A DNA stretch of 16,078 bases from Desulfovibrio sp. UBA2564 (GCA_002340305.1 DDLU01000084.1:1-16078); one strand, 5' to 3'. Shown: positions 7,118-14,194, numbered from the stretch's first letter. Translations and numbers: made by a program. The notes: a model not told the origin generated them from the letters alone.

Positions 7118-8263
7118 ATGGCATTCGTTTCTTCTGGCTACAATCCAGACAAACCGATGGAAAACCGGATTTCCGACATCGGACCTCGCGACTTCAGAGA
7201 GTTCCTGCCCCCGGTTATCAAGAACAACTACGGCAAGTGGCTCTACCACGAAATCCTTGAGCCGGGCGTACTGGTTCACGTTGCCGAATCCGGAGATGAA
7301 GTATACACAGTCCGCTGTGGTACCGCTCGCCTCATGAGTATCACTCTGATCCGTGAGATGTGCGAAATCGCAGACAAACACTGCGATGGCTACCTCCGTT
7401 TCACCACCCGTAACAACGTCGAGTTCATGGTTGATTCCAAGGACAAGATGGCTGCGCTGAAAGAAGATCTGCTTTCCCGCAAATTCGAAGGTGGTTCCTA
7501 CAAATTCCCCGTCGGTGGTACCGGTGCCGGTGTATCCAACATCGTTCACACTCAGGGTTGGGTTCACTGCCACACCCCCGCTACCGATGCTTCCGGTACT
7601 GTTAAAGTCATCATGGATGACCTCTTTGATGAGTTCACCGGCCACAACATGCCCGCACCCGTGCGTATCGCTGTTGCTTGCTGCCTGAACATGTGTGGTG
7701 CTTGCCACTGCTCCGACATCGCTGTTGTCGGTATTCACCGTAAGCCCCCCATCATTGACCACGAGTACCTCGATAACCTTTGTGAGATTCCTCTTGCAGT
7801 AGCTTCCTGCCCCACCGGTGCTGTTCGTCCTTCTAAGGTCGAAATCGATGGTAAGCAGTTCAAGACTGTTGCTATTAAGGAAGAGCGTTGCATGTACTGC
7901 GGTAACTGCTACACCATGTGTCCCTCCCTGCCCCTCTCCGATAAGGAAGGTGACGGTATCGCACTGATGGTTGGTGGTAAGGTTTCTAACCGTATCTCCA
8001 TGCCTAAGTTCTCCAAAGTTGTTGTTGCATTTATTCCTAACGAACCTCCTCGTTGGCCCACACTTACTAAGACTATCCGCCAGATCGTGGAAGTCTACAA
8101 AGCTGAAGCTAACAAGTACGAGCGTCTGGGTGACTGGGCAGAGCGTATTGGTTGGGAACGTTTCTTCGAGAAAACTGGTCTGGAGTTCACTCCTCACCTG
8201 ATCGATGATTTCCGTGATCCCGCTTACTACACCTGGCGTCAGTCCACTCAGTTCAAGTTCTAA
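7118..8263 (+). CDS. dsrB: Dissimilatory sulfite reductase, beta subunit
   Basis: The beta subunit carries the active siroheme in studied Desulfovibrio enzymes. The ATG at 7118 has a GGGAGGA ribosome-binding site 15 bp after the dsrA stop. The 381 residues are of normal size. Ligands for the siroheme-coupled [4Fe-4S] cluster are Cys151 (GWVHCHTP) and Cys188, 189 and 193 (CCLNMC). The ferredoxin-domain cluster is held by Cys231 (CPTG) and Cys258, 261 and 264 (CMYCGNC). Spacing and numbering agree with D. vulgaris DsrB. The strong codon bias matches dsrA. The mRNA continues into a hairpin at 8286-8310 and then dsrD, so it may be partly processed or terminated there. Confidence 0.99.
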   Translation: MAFVSSGYNPDKPMENRISDIGPRDFREFLPPVIKNNYGKWLYHEILEPGVLVHVAESGDEVYTVRCGTARLMSITLIREMCEIADKHCDGYLRFTTRNNVEFMVDSKDKMAALKEDLLSRKFEGGSYKFPVGGTGAGVSNIVHTQGWVHCHTPATDASGTVKVIMDDLFDEFTGHNMPAPVRIAVACCLNMCGACHCSDIAVVGIHRKPPIIDHEYLDNLCEIPLAVASCPTGAVRPSKVEIDGKQFKTVAIKEERCMYCGNCYTMCPSLPLSDKEGDGIALMVGGKVSNRISMPKFSKVVVAFIPNEPPRWPTLTKTIRQIVEVYKAEANKYERLGDWAERIGWERFFEKTGLEFTPHLIDDFRDPAYYTWRQSTQFKF

Positions 8264-8285
8264 TTTAGTTCGAATTGAGAAATAT

Positions 8286-8310
8286 GGGGTGCGGCATTAT
8301 GCCGCGCCCC
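8286..8310 (+). terminator. Intercistronic hairpin between dsrB and dsrD (partial terminator or stabiliser)
   Basis: An 11-bp stem pairs GGGGTGCGGCA (8286-8296) with TGCCGCGCCCC (8300-8310), one T-G wobble, around a TTA loop. Only three T follow before an A-rich stretch, so a full stop is unlikely. It would fit an mRNA 3'-end block that raises dsrAB message over dsrD. Confidence 0.55.
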
Positions 8311-8333
8311 TTTAAAAAAGAAAGGGGCTTATT

Positions 8334-8582
8334 ATGCCGATCGATATGGATTCCGCTAAGGAAGAAATCATGGCCTTCCTTGAAAAGAAGACCGGTGCTA
8401 AAAGTAAATTTTACTTCAACGACTTCACCAAGCTTTTTCCTGATGCAAAAGGCCGCGAAGTTAAGAAGGTTCTGACCGCTCTTGTTAAAGAAGAGAAAGT
8501 TGAATACTGGTCCTCCGGTTCCACTACCATGTACGGTATGACCGGCGCTGGTAAGCAGGGTGGTGCTGAACACGAAGACTAG
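8334..8582 (+). CDS. dsrD: DsrD, activator of dissimilatory sulfite reductase
   Basis: Small winged-helix-like protein of 82 residues, almost collinear with the 78-residue D. vulgaris DsrD. The core SKFYFNDFTKLFPD, then REVKKVLTALV and VEYWSSGSTTMYG identifies it. Biochemical work on relatives shows that it stimulates DsrAB turnover rather than acting as a DNA-binding regulator. The start at 8334 has an AAAGGGG ribosome-binding site (8321-8327); the ATG at 8346 would give exactly the D. vulgaris length but has a poorer site. It is the last gene of the dsrABD unit, followed by a strong terminator. Its presence marks a reductive rather than sulfur-oxidising Dsr system. Confidence 0.97.
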   Translation: MPIDMDSAKEEIMAFLEKKTGAKSKFYFNDFTKLFPDAKGREVKKVLTALVKEEKVEYWSSGSTTMYGMTGAGKQGGAEHED

Positions 8583-8603
8583 TCTTCGTTAGGTTCGACT
8601 CTT

Positions 8604-8637
8604 AAATGCCTTGTCCTTCGGGATAAGGCATTTTTTT
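8604..8637 (+). terminator. Rho-independent terminator of dsrABD
   Basis: A 13-bp stem, AAATGCCTTGTCC (8604-8616) with GGATAAGGCATTT (8621-8633) including one G-T pair, is capped by a stable TTCG tetraloop and runs into seven T. It separates dsrABD from the downstream amidotransferase gene. Confidence 0.95.
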
Positions 8638-8750
8638 ATGCCTGATTTCTTATTAACAATGGATCGGATGAGTAATTTCCCTTGTCTTTTTTACGCTGAA
8701 ACACTAGTGAATCTTTTGTGTATACAGGCATGAGTTAGACTTCTAAGGGC

Positions 8751-10148
8751 GTGAGCAGCGAAATGAATTTTCCACGAATTGTTTTGGCCGGACTTAGCGG
8801 CGGCACAGGTAAGACCATCGTTACTCTTGGGCTTTGTCGGGCTTTTCGAAATCAGGGCCGAATGGTTAAGCCGTTTAAAAAAGGACCGGACTATATCGAT
8901 GCCCGGTGGCTCGGTCTTGCCTCCGGTCATTACGCTACTAACCTCGATCCCTTTCTTATGTCCAACGATAAGCTCACCTCCCTCTTTCTGGAAAAAGGGC
9001 AGGGGGCAGATATTTCTATTGTGGAAGGTAATCGCGGTCTTTTCGATGGCAAGGATGTGGACGGTTCCTGCTCCACAGCCGAACTTGCCAGAATTATCAA
9101 GGCCCCGGTTATCTTGACCATCGATTGCACAAAAATGACCCGTACTGTTGCTGCTATTGTCGCGGGCTGTAAGGCCTTCGAAGATGGTTTCAACCTTGCC
9201 GGGGTGATCCTTAACCGCACAGCTGGTGAACGCCACCGCAATATCCTCAAAGATTCAATCGAGTTCTATACCGATATTCCTGTGCTGGGCATGCTGCCCA
9301 AGCTCAAGGAAAACCCTATTCCCGAGCGGCATATGGGGCTTGTCTCCAACACTGAATACGGGGCGGTGGATAAGGCTCTCGACACCCTCGGTCAGATGGC
9401 TGAGGAATGCCTTGATCTTGATGCAATCAACAAAATTGCCCATGAAACGCCTGCTGAGTTGAATTTCGAAGAACCAGCATGGACAGGTATAGAGCTCTCC
9501 TGTGAATCAAAGCCTGTTATCGGTGTGGTTCGCGATGAGGCTCTTTGGTTTTACTATGAAGAAAATATCGAAGCTTTGCGCCGTGCCGGGGCAGAAGTAA
9601 AAGAATTATCCATCTACTCTTCCGAGTCTTGGCCCGAAATACATGGTTTATATCTTGGCGGTGGTTTCCCGGAAACACTTGCCGCAGAAATTTCACAGAA
9701 CATAACCATTCGTGAGCATGTCCGTAGTCTGGCTAATTCAGGGCTCCCGATCTTCGCTGAGTGCGGCGGTTTTATGTATCTGGGTCGTGATGTTGAGTAT
9801 GAAGGGCAGAAGTATGCAATGTCCGGTGTTCTTGATCTTTCAACCCGTTTGTGTGCGCGTCCGCAGGGACTGGGCTATACTTCCGGTACAATTGTTCACG
9901 CTAATCCCTTTTTCCCGGTAGGGAGTGAAGTCATCGGTCACGAATTTCACTACTCGCTTTGTGTGGACAATAAAGAAGATTCCCCTAAATACGCTCTTGA
10001 TATGTCTCGCGGCAAGGGTATGGCTGACGGTCATGATGGCTTGATTCGCGACAATATCTATGCCGGGTACAACCATATCCACGCCTTGAGCATGCCCTGT
10101 TGGGCCAATAATTTCGTCAAAGCTGCTGCTGAATATAAACAGAAATAA
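8751..10148 (+). CDS. cbiA: CbiA/CobB-family amidotransferase, likely siroheme amidase DsrN
   Basis: ATP- and glutamine-dependent enzyme of the cobyrinate a,c-diamide synthase family. Residues 14-22 (GLSGGTGKT) are the P-loop, followed by KPFKKGPDYIDARWL and VEGNRGLFDG in the synthetase domain. The C-terminal class-I glutaminase domain has LYLGGGFPE, the nucleophile in FAECGGFMYLG (Cys338) and GHEFHYS. Both domains are complete; 465 residues is normal. The start is uncertain: the GTG at 8751 follows AAGGG by only one base, while the ATG at 8763 lies 13 bases from it and better fits relatives that begin close to the PRIVLAG strand. Position behind dsrABD favours the DsrN role shown in sulfur oxidisers, amidating siroheme for DsrAB, over a step of cobalamin synthesis; no other cob/cbi gene is nearby. 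The terminator at 8604 implies its own promoter, perhaps with the TATACA at 8721-8726 as -10 box. Confidence 0.93.
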   Translation: MSSEMNFPRIVLAGLSGGTGKTIVTLGLCRAFRNQGRMVKPFKKGPDYIDARWLGLASGHYATNLDPFLMSNDKLTSLFLEKGQGADISIVEGNRGLFDGKDVDGSCSTAELARIIKAPVILTIDCTKMTRTVAAIVAGCKAFEDGFNLAGVILNRTAGERHRNILKDSIEFYTDIPVLGMLPKLKENPIPERHMGLVSNTEYGAVDKALDTLGQMAEECLDLDAINKIAHETPAELNFEEPAWTGIELSCESKPVIGVVRDEALWFYYEENIEALRRAGAEVKELSIYSSESWPEIHGLYLGGGFPETLAAEISQNITIREHVRSLANSGLPIFAECGGFMYLGRDVEYEGQKYAMSGVLDLSTRLCARPQGLGYTSGTIVHANPFFPVGSEVIGHEFHYSLCVDNKEDSPKYALDMSRGKGMADGHDGLIRDNIYAGYNHIHALSMPCWANNFVKAAAEYKQK

Positions 10149-10150
10149 AT

Positions 10151-10897
10151 TTAAGGCATATAGGCGCAGGCAATTCTGAAAATGTCATCATAATTCAGCT
10201 TGGCCCTGATGCCGAGGCACATTTCAGCCGCCATATTCATTTTGGTTTTTGAATACGCGAGAATCTGATCCGCTTGAACACTGAGGTTGGATTTAAGGAT
10301 ACGGTGCTCAAAGCCATCGATTACCTGTGTTATGCCATTGGCGTAGAAGGGGGTCTTGATTTGTGGGACTAGCTGTTCAAGCTGTTGCTTACCTTCCTTG
10401 CGGCCTAGAATAATGTGGAAAAGCATTTTGACCAGCATACGGTCAGGCTGTAATTTATGGTCAAATTCTAAAAGCAAAGTAGGATCAGATTGCTTATCCA
10501 TAAGCCCATCCATCAAGCCATGGGCAAGTGTGAAAGCTTTTTTCTCAGAAATTACGGAAACAGGGTATTGCGAGGCCATGCGCACAAAGCTGATACGCGG
10601 GTTTTCCTGCGAAGACATAGCCAGCAATGCAATCTGCATGGTCGAGAGTTTGCGGGTGTACTCTTCGGCCAGTGTTGCGGCTTTTGCTACAGCCAGTCGG
10701 CGTACGGTTGCTTCATCAAGTTCGGAAAATGCAGTTTCCAACAAAAATTTGATGTAAGGTTCGCGGGTATAGCGTATCTCTTCCTCAAGAACTTTTCTGC
10801 TGCGCTTAACATCAATGAGTTTTTTGATGGAGAGCCAGTATGCGGCAAGGCCCTCGGCGGGCATTTCCAAAATATCAAAATCTTTTTGTTCTTCCAT
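10151..10897 (-). CDS. Conserved-looking helical protein of unknown function (248 aa)
   Basis: I do not recognise a family. The 248 residues are predicted almost wholly helical, soluble, without signal peptide or membrane segment, and rich in Lys, Glu, Leu and Met. Notable stretches are AEGLAAYWLSIKKLIDVKR, a paired-helix region with ETAFSELDEATVRRLAVAKAA, and YSKTKMNMAAEMCLGIR near the end. The ATG at 10897 has an AAGGA ribosome-binding site 7 bp upstream. The gene is convergent with the amidotransferase gene with only 2 bp between stop codons, and its 5' end faces lgt. A TACAAT -10-like box (10931-10926) lies about 30 bp upstream. Codon use resembles its neighbours, so recent transfer is not suggested. 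Confidence 0.82.
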   Translation of the reverse strand: MEEQKDFDILEMPAEGLAAYWLSIKKLIDVKRSRKVLEEEIRYTREPYIKFLLETAFSELDEATVRRLAVAKAATLAEEYTRKLSTMQIALLAMSSQENPRISFVRMASQYPVSVISEKKAFTLAHGLMDGLMDKQSDPTLLLEFDHKLQPDRMLVKMLFHIILGRKEGKQQLEQLVPQIKTPFYANGITQVIDGFEHRILKSNLSVQADQILAYSKTKMNMAAEMCLGIRAKLNYDDIFRIACAYMP

Positions 10898-10930
10898 GGG
10901 ATTTCCTTGTATTTCCTGTGCGCAGATTGT

Positions 10931-10975
10931 AACTGAATTTGTCCGGGAAACATAGTCTGCCCGGAGCAGTTTTTT
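10931..10975 (+). terminator. Terminator- or attenuator-like hairpin upstream of lgt
   Basis: TCCGGG (10942-10947) pairs with CCCGGA (10960-10965) around a 12-nt loop, and an outer AACTG (10931-10935) pairs with CAGTT (10967-10971). Six T follow at 10970-10975. It could end plus-strand transcripts coming from the amidotransferase gene, which lacks a terminator at its own stop, or attenuate lgt. The uneven internal loop (6 nt against 1) weakens it. Confidence 0.42.
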
Positions 10976-11006
10976 GTTTAAGGAACCTTATAAACAGGTA
11001 AAGAGT

Positions 11007-11819
11007 ATGATTGTATTGCCGGAATTTGATACTGTTGCTTTCAGGATCGGACCTCTCAAGGCCAATTGGTACGGTCTGATGTATATGATCGGTTTTGCCA
11101 TTGCGTGGACTCTGGGGCGTTATAGAGCTTCAAAAAGGACCAACAACTGGACTGCCCAGCAGGTCGATGATTTGATCACATGGCTGGTAGTCGGATTAGT
11201 TGTCGGTGCGCGTTTGGGGTACTGCCTGATTTACGAACCCGGATATTTTATGGCCCACCCCATGGATATTCTTGCAGTCTGGAAGGGCGGAATGTCATTT
11301 CATGGCGGTGCTGCCGGTGTGGCTATTGTGGCATGGCGCTTTGCCAAGTCTACTGGTAGAACAACTCTTGATGTCGGTGACTTCCTTGTCCCTCTTGCTC
11401 CTCTCGGCTTACTCTGCGGACGTTTGGGTAACTTCATTAATGGTGAGCTTTGGGGGCGCGTGACGGATATGCCTTGGGGTATGGTTTTCCCCAGTCAGCG
11501 TGCTGGAAATCTTCCCAGACATCCTTCGCAGCTTTATGAAGGGGCACTTGAAGGTTTGTTGTTGTTTATGATTCTCTGGATCTGGTCAGCCAAGCCCCGT
11601 CAGCGCGGAACAACAACCGGTGTTTTTCTTATGGGGTACGGTTTTTTCCGGGCCTTTGTGGAATTTTTCAGACAGCCTGACCCACAGCTTGGATTCATTG
11701 CTTTTGGATGGTTGACCATGGGGCAGTTGCTATGTGTGCCCATGATCCTTGCCGGACTGGCCTTGTTTCTCTGGGGGCTTAAGCGTGGTCCGATTCCGCC
11801 AGCTGCTACAGAAGCATAG
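11007..11819 (+). CDS. lgt: Prolipoprotein diacylglyceryl transferase
   Basis: Inner-membrane enzyme that moves a diacylglyceryl group from phosphatidylglycerol to the lipobox cysteine of prelipoproteins, the first step of lipoprotein maturation. The start is set at the ATG at 11007, giving 270 residues and the usual family opening (LPEFDTVAFRIGPLKANWYGLMY); the TTG at 10974 would add 11 unrelated residues. An AGGTAAAGAG stretch serves as ribosome-binding site. The family signature GRLGNFINGELWGR is at 138-151, with the conserved HGG near 99-101 and HPSQLYEG at 172-179. About seven hydrophobic segments are visible, as expected. It is a single gene, closed by a strong terminator. It has no functional link to the dsr genes. 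Confidence 0.97.
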   Translation: MIVLPEFDTVAFRIGPLKANWYGLMYMIGFAIAWTLGRYRASKRTNNWTAQQVDDLITWLVVGLVVGARLGYCLIYEPGYFMAHPMDILAVWKGGMSFHGGAAGVAIVAWRFAKSTGRTTLDVGDFLVPLAPLGLLCGRLGNFINGELWGRVTDMPWGMVFPSQRAGNLPRHPSQLYEGALEGLLLFMILWIWSAKPRQRGTTTGVFLMGYGFFRAFVEFFRQPDPQLGFIAFGWLTMGQLLCVPMILAGLALFLWGLKRGPIPPAATEA

Positions 11820-11843
11820 TTTTGCATGAACTGGATATGAATT

Positions 11844-11883
11844 AATCCCGTATTTCTTATTTGAGAAATGCGGGATTTTTTTT
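11844..11883 (+). terminator. Rho-independent terminator of lgt
   Basis: A 14-bp stem, AATCCCGTATTTCT (11844-11857) with AGAAATGCGGGATT (11864-11877) including one T-G pair, has a 6-nt loop and runs into eight T (11876-11883). It begins 24 bp after the lgt stop. Confidence 0.94.
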
Positions 11884-12351
11884 GATGCTTGCAGAGAAAA
11901 TGGCACGCTGTGCAGAAAAATGTTCACGAGATCGGGGCAGGCGGCGAAAAACACGGTATGGAAGCAACTCATATCTGAAGACACTATCTCAGATGGTGAC
12001 AATCAACTTTGGTGTGGCCCGGGTGTTGATGACTGTTTCGGTGGCTACTTGATAGCAACTATTGGTACTTAAGCCGTACAAGCAGTTGACATATCTGTTG
12101 TTGGTGTTTTTGGTTAACCAAAATTTACGTTGTATGTTTTTTATAGCGATAATAAGTGTGTTGTTGTGTAGATGCTAGTGATTAATGAATGTTTTGCTGT
12201 ATTTGCTGATAGTTATTAACTGTTTTAAAAAGTATTTATAAAGCATCTATTGTGTCTGGTATCTTGTCTTTTTAAAATATTATAAATTTGACTTATATTC
12301 TTAATATGTTTTAATATCTAATTCAGGTGGGATACTTTTAAAAAGTAGAGG
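11884..12351. other. Gene-free, AT-rich host stretch next to the prophage end
   Basis: No convincing gene is present. The second half (from about 12070) is very AT-rich and contains the perfect 16-bp palindrome TTTTGGTTAACCAAAA (12108-12123). A promoter-like pair TTGACT (12288-12293) and TAATAT (12312-12317), 18 bp apart, points toward the prophage, as if the insertion had separated a host promoter from its gene. A 50-codon frame at 11920-12072 has no ribosome-binding site and is not called. Confidence 0.5.
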
Positions 12352-12401
12352 TGCTAGCGGACACTTGTCCTACAAAAGCCGGACACTTGATTTACGAAAC
12401 T
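12352..12401 (+). other. Prophage right end with two tandem MuA-type binding sites
   Basis: TG at 12352-12353 is the expected terminal dinucleotide. Two adjacent 22-bp units follow, 12358-12379 and 12380-12401, both opening CGGACACTTG and identical at 16 of 22 bases. The second has CACTTGATTTACGAAA, 14 of 16 identical to the Mu L1 core CACTTGAAGTACGAAA as I recall it. In the Mu left end CACTTG also begins at base 11 from the terminal T, the same offset as here. Tandem 22-bp sites with inward polarity are the layout of a Mu R1-R2 end. Confidence 0.8.
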
Positions 12402-12408
12402 AGGTGAC

Positions 12409-12436
12409 AAAAAATAGGCCCCTATACGGAGCCTAT
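12409..12436 (-). terminator. Terminator of the prophage operon
   Basis: On the minus strand ATAGGCTCC pairs with GGGGCCTAT (12436-12428 with 12422-12414, one mismatch) around a 5-nt loop and runs into six U (12414-12409). It lies 8 bp inside the transposase-binding sites, so phage transcription is kept from crossing the prophage end. Confidence 0.85.
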
Positions 12437-12622
12437 CCAGCCTGATTAACGGCTAAAATATTGTTGCGTGAAAAATAACGAGACTGAAGGGGCGCAAACT
12501 CCCTTGCGGCTCATTAACCCCGTATGTGCGAGGAGACCGATTGTGCTGGCTCAATTTCGTTATTCTTCTACTCAAATTTATAACCTGCCGTGTTTGGAGT
12601 CAAGAACTTGTATGCCAACTCG
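12437..12622 (-). other. Untranslated stretch with inverted repeats before the prophage terminator
   Basis: No gene is visible in these 186 bp. AATAACGA (12474-12481) and TCGTTATT (12557-12564) form a perfect 8-bp inverted repeat enclosing GGGGCGCAA (12489-12497) and its partners TTGCG (12504-12508) and CCCC (12517-12520). Transcribed from the phage genes, it would give a branched RNA between the last gene and the terminator. It may be an RNA element or merely scrambled phage DNA. Confidence 0.3.
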
Positions 12623-13183
12623 TTAGGCTTTAAGTCCTGCTCTCTCGTAATGATAGCCCATTTGGGCCTTGAATGCGACAGGGCGCGGCAGAAAGAATCT
12701 ATCAGTTCCTGATACATGCTCGTTGCATACCGCTTGCCAGTTTTCGTCGATAACCAGAAGCTCGTCCATTATCAGCTTTACTTCGGCGACATACTTCTGG
12801 TGTACTTGTTTTCTGGACTCACGATACGCATTAACGACTTCGTCTTTGCGCTTTTCTAAGAGCTGCTTTGCTGCGGGGATATGAGTCCTTTCAAACACAT
12901 TAGAAATTTCGAACTTTTCTTTTGCTTCTGTTTCTTCGTCCCGGAGAGCCTGACGTGCTGCATCGACATCACCGCCCGAGGCCGCAATATCTGCGATCTC
13001 TTTAATCCTACGCTTCTTGCTCCATTCAAAATTATCCCATGCCGTGCGGTATTCCCGAAATTTCTTCTCAAGGTTATTGAGCTTAGTCTGGGCTTCGTCA
13101 CGAGCTGCAATAGCGGGAGTTACAAGCTCTTCAATTTTTGCAAGCAGATCGCTTTCCACATTACTGAATTTGTCTTCAAACAT
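12623..13183 (-). CDS. Phage coiled-coil protein of unknown function (186 aa), possible scaffold
   Basis: I do not recognise a family. The 186 residues are very rich in Glu, Lys, Ala and Arg with long heptad-like helices (IEELVTPAIAARDEAQTKL, then EKKFREYRTAWDNFEWSKKRR, EKRKDEVVNAYRESRKQVH), ending in a short non-helical tail with FFLPRPVAFKAQMGYHYERA. The start at 13183 has an AAAGGAGC ribosome-binding site and overlaps the end of the gpI gene by 8 bp, so the pair is coupled. Mu gpI ends in a scaffold domain (gpZ) that the short gpI here lacks; this charged helical protein could supply it, but that is inference. It is the last prophage gene before the end. Confidence 0.78.
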   Translation of the reverse strand: MFEDKFSNVESDLLAKIEELVTPAIAARDEAQTKLNNLEKKFREYRTAWDNFEWSKKRRIKEIADIAASGGDVDAARQALRDEETEAKEKFEISNVFERTHIPAAKQLLEKRKDEVVNAYRESRKQVHQKYVAEVKLIMDELLVIDENWQAVCNEHVSGTDRFFLPRPVAFKAQMGYHYERAGLKA

Positions 13184-13769
13184 TAGATGCTCCTTTGGCT
13201 TTAATGAAGTCTTCTTCGCTGGTTCCGGTCAGACGGCAGGCAGCGCGTTCATCTTCGGTTAACTCGGTCATATGCACCTCGCCATAGTTTGCATGGTTAA
13301 GGGCGGTAAGTTGCAGATTGGGCATGTTGGTCAGCCCTGCACTCAGCAAGCACTGGATTACCCCTGACTTGGAGAACGTGAATACCGGGGAAAGATAACG
13401 GTACTTGCGGCTTTCAACAGCCTGACGTCCTTCTTCATTCCAGTACACACGGCCCCATACAGAACCACCAGCACGGACTTCCAGTTCTACGATCCAAGCC
13501 ACCGCCGGGGCTGCTTCGCCCTTAGAACCTTTAATCTCAGTGGCGTGTTCGTAGTCGATAGGCAAGGTCTTGGTGTCTGCCTGAAAAGCTGCAAGCACAC
13601 CAGACGGATTAGCAATCCAGTTACGTCCGTCCCGGCCAATAATCCGCTCACCCGCAGGAAGGAGTTCTACCCATTCCGGTGCAGCTCCATTAAAGTTGAG
13701 TCCTAGCTGGACACACATGGCGTGTGTAACATCTGTACTGTCAGCAATATTTTTAAATGTCAGTTTCAT
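13176..13769 (-). CDS. Mu gpI-like prohead protease, short form
   Basis: The sequence fits the N-terminal protease part of the Mu I family that matures the phage capsid: EWVELLPAGERIIGRDGRNW, then LPIDYEHATEIKG, APAVAWIVELEVR, VWGRVYWNEEGRQAV, YRYLSPVFTF and GLTNMPNLQLTAL in family order. At 197 residues it is much shorter than Mu gpI (about 360), missing the C-terminal scaffold region; the end LTEDERAACRLTGTSEEDFIKAK is still typical of family members, so the protein may be naturally short or internally deleted. The start ATG at 13769 has a weak GGATTGAAG site. Its last 8 bp overlap the next gene. No tail-side or other head gene is present nearby, so it is a leftover. Confidence 0.85.
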   Translation of the reverse strand: MKLTFKNIADSTDVTHAMCVQLGLNFNGAAPEWVELLPAGERIIGRDGRNWIANPSGVLAAFQADTKTLPIDYEHATEIKGSKGEAAPAVAWIVELEVRAGGSVWGRVYWNEEGRQAVESRKYRYLSPVFTFSKSGVIQCLLSAGLTNMPNLQLTALNHANYGEVHMTELTEDERAACRLTGTSEEDFIKAKGASNV

Positions 13770-13798
13770 ATCTTCAATCCGTTTTAATCCTTCAGCGT

Positions 13799-14194
13799 TT
13801 AAACAAGTCCCTTTGGTTTTCCGGTGGGTGTTTCAGCTTCGATCTCACAGATATACCCATCTGAAGACAGACGGTGCTCAACGCGCTTCACGGCCCAGTC
13901 TCCGATGAGTCCCTTAATGCCGGACACAGTGAGAGCACATTCCGCTGCAATTTTGGGATTACCTCCTGTCGTTAAGGAAAGGCTTGCCGTACCTCGTTGC
14001 AGTTGATCATATTTAGATTGAGCTTTCGCGCGGGCTTGTTCCAAAGTTGCACTTGTCCCACCGATACAAAAGCAGGGATCACCGCTACCGACTGTTACGG
14101 GCATACGCTCTGCATCATCCAGACTGTGCCAGTAAGCTTTCACGGATTGATATTTTCCACGGCTTGCAGCGGTCATGCTCCATCTGTTCAGGTC
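13799..14194 (-). pseudogene. C-terminal fragment of phage tail protein gpD (late control D / baseplate hub)
   Basis: About 131 residues match the last third of contractile-tail hub proteins of the gpD type: TAASRGKYQSVKAYWHSLDDA, then LEQARAKAQSKYDQLQRG, LSLTTGGNPKIAAECALTVSG and DWAVKRVEHRLSSDGYICEIE. The family normally has 320-400 residues, so the N-terminal two thirds are gone. Homology seems to begin at DLNRWS (about 14194), before the ATG at 14176, and ends at the deletion joint with MuB. The natural C-terminus and stop (13799-13801) are kept. The ATG at 14176 could give a 125-residue product, but without the tail hub domain it should not work. Confidence 0.78.

Noticed and set aside
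5948..8197. A 749-codon open frame on the minus strand opposite dsrA and dsrB
   Set aside because: It is a mirror of the strong codon bias of dsrAB; it spans the dsrA-dsrB gap antisense, has no family resemblance and would overlap two certain genes.
10926..10956. Promoter for lgt: TTGTAA (10927-10932) and CATAGT (10951-10956)
   Set aside because: Both boxes are 4 of 6 and they overlap the terminator-like hairpin, so the start would fall inside the stem; too weak to list.
11920..12072. A 50-codon plus-strand frame (start MFTRSGQAAKN, end FGGYLIATIGT)
   Set aside because: Protein-like in places, but no ribosome-binding site and short enough to be chance; it begins just after the lgt terminator.
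12520..12560. Minus-strand TCGCACATACGG resembling the 3' side of group II intron domain V
   Set aside because: The complementary 5' side is absent, and there is no reverse transcriptase or other intron domain.
12551..12690. Alternative minus-strand frame with KPNELAYKFLTPNTAGYKFE running past the coiled-coil gene stop
   Set aside because: Could be a shifted tail of a decayed gene, but the open run is short, has no start signal and no recognised homology.
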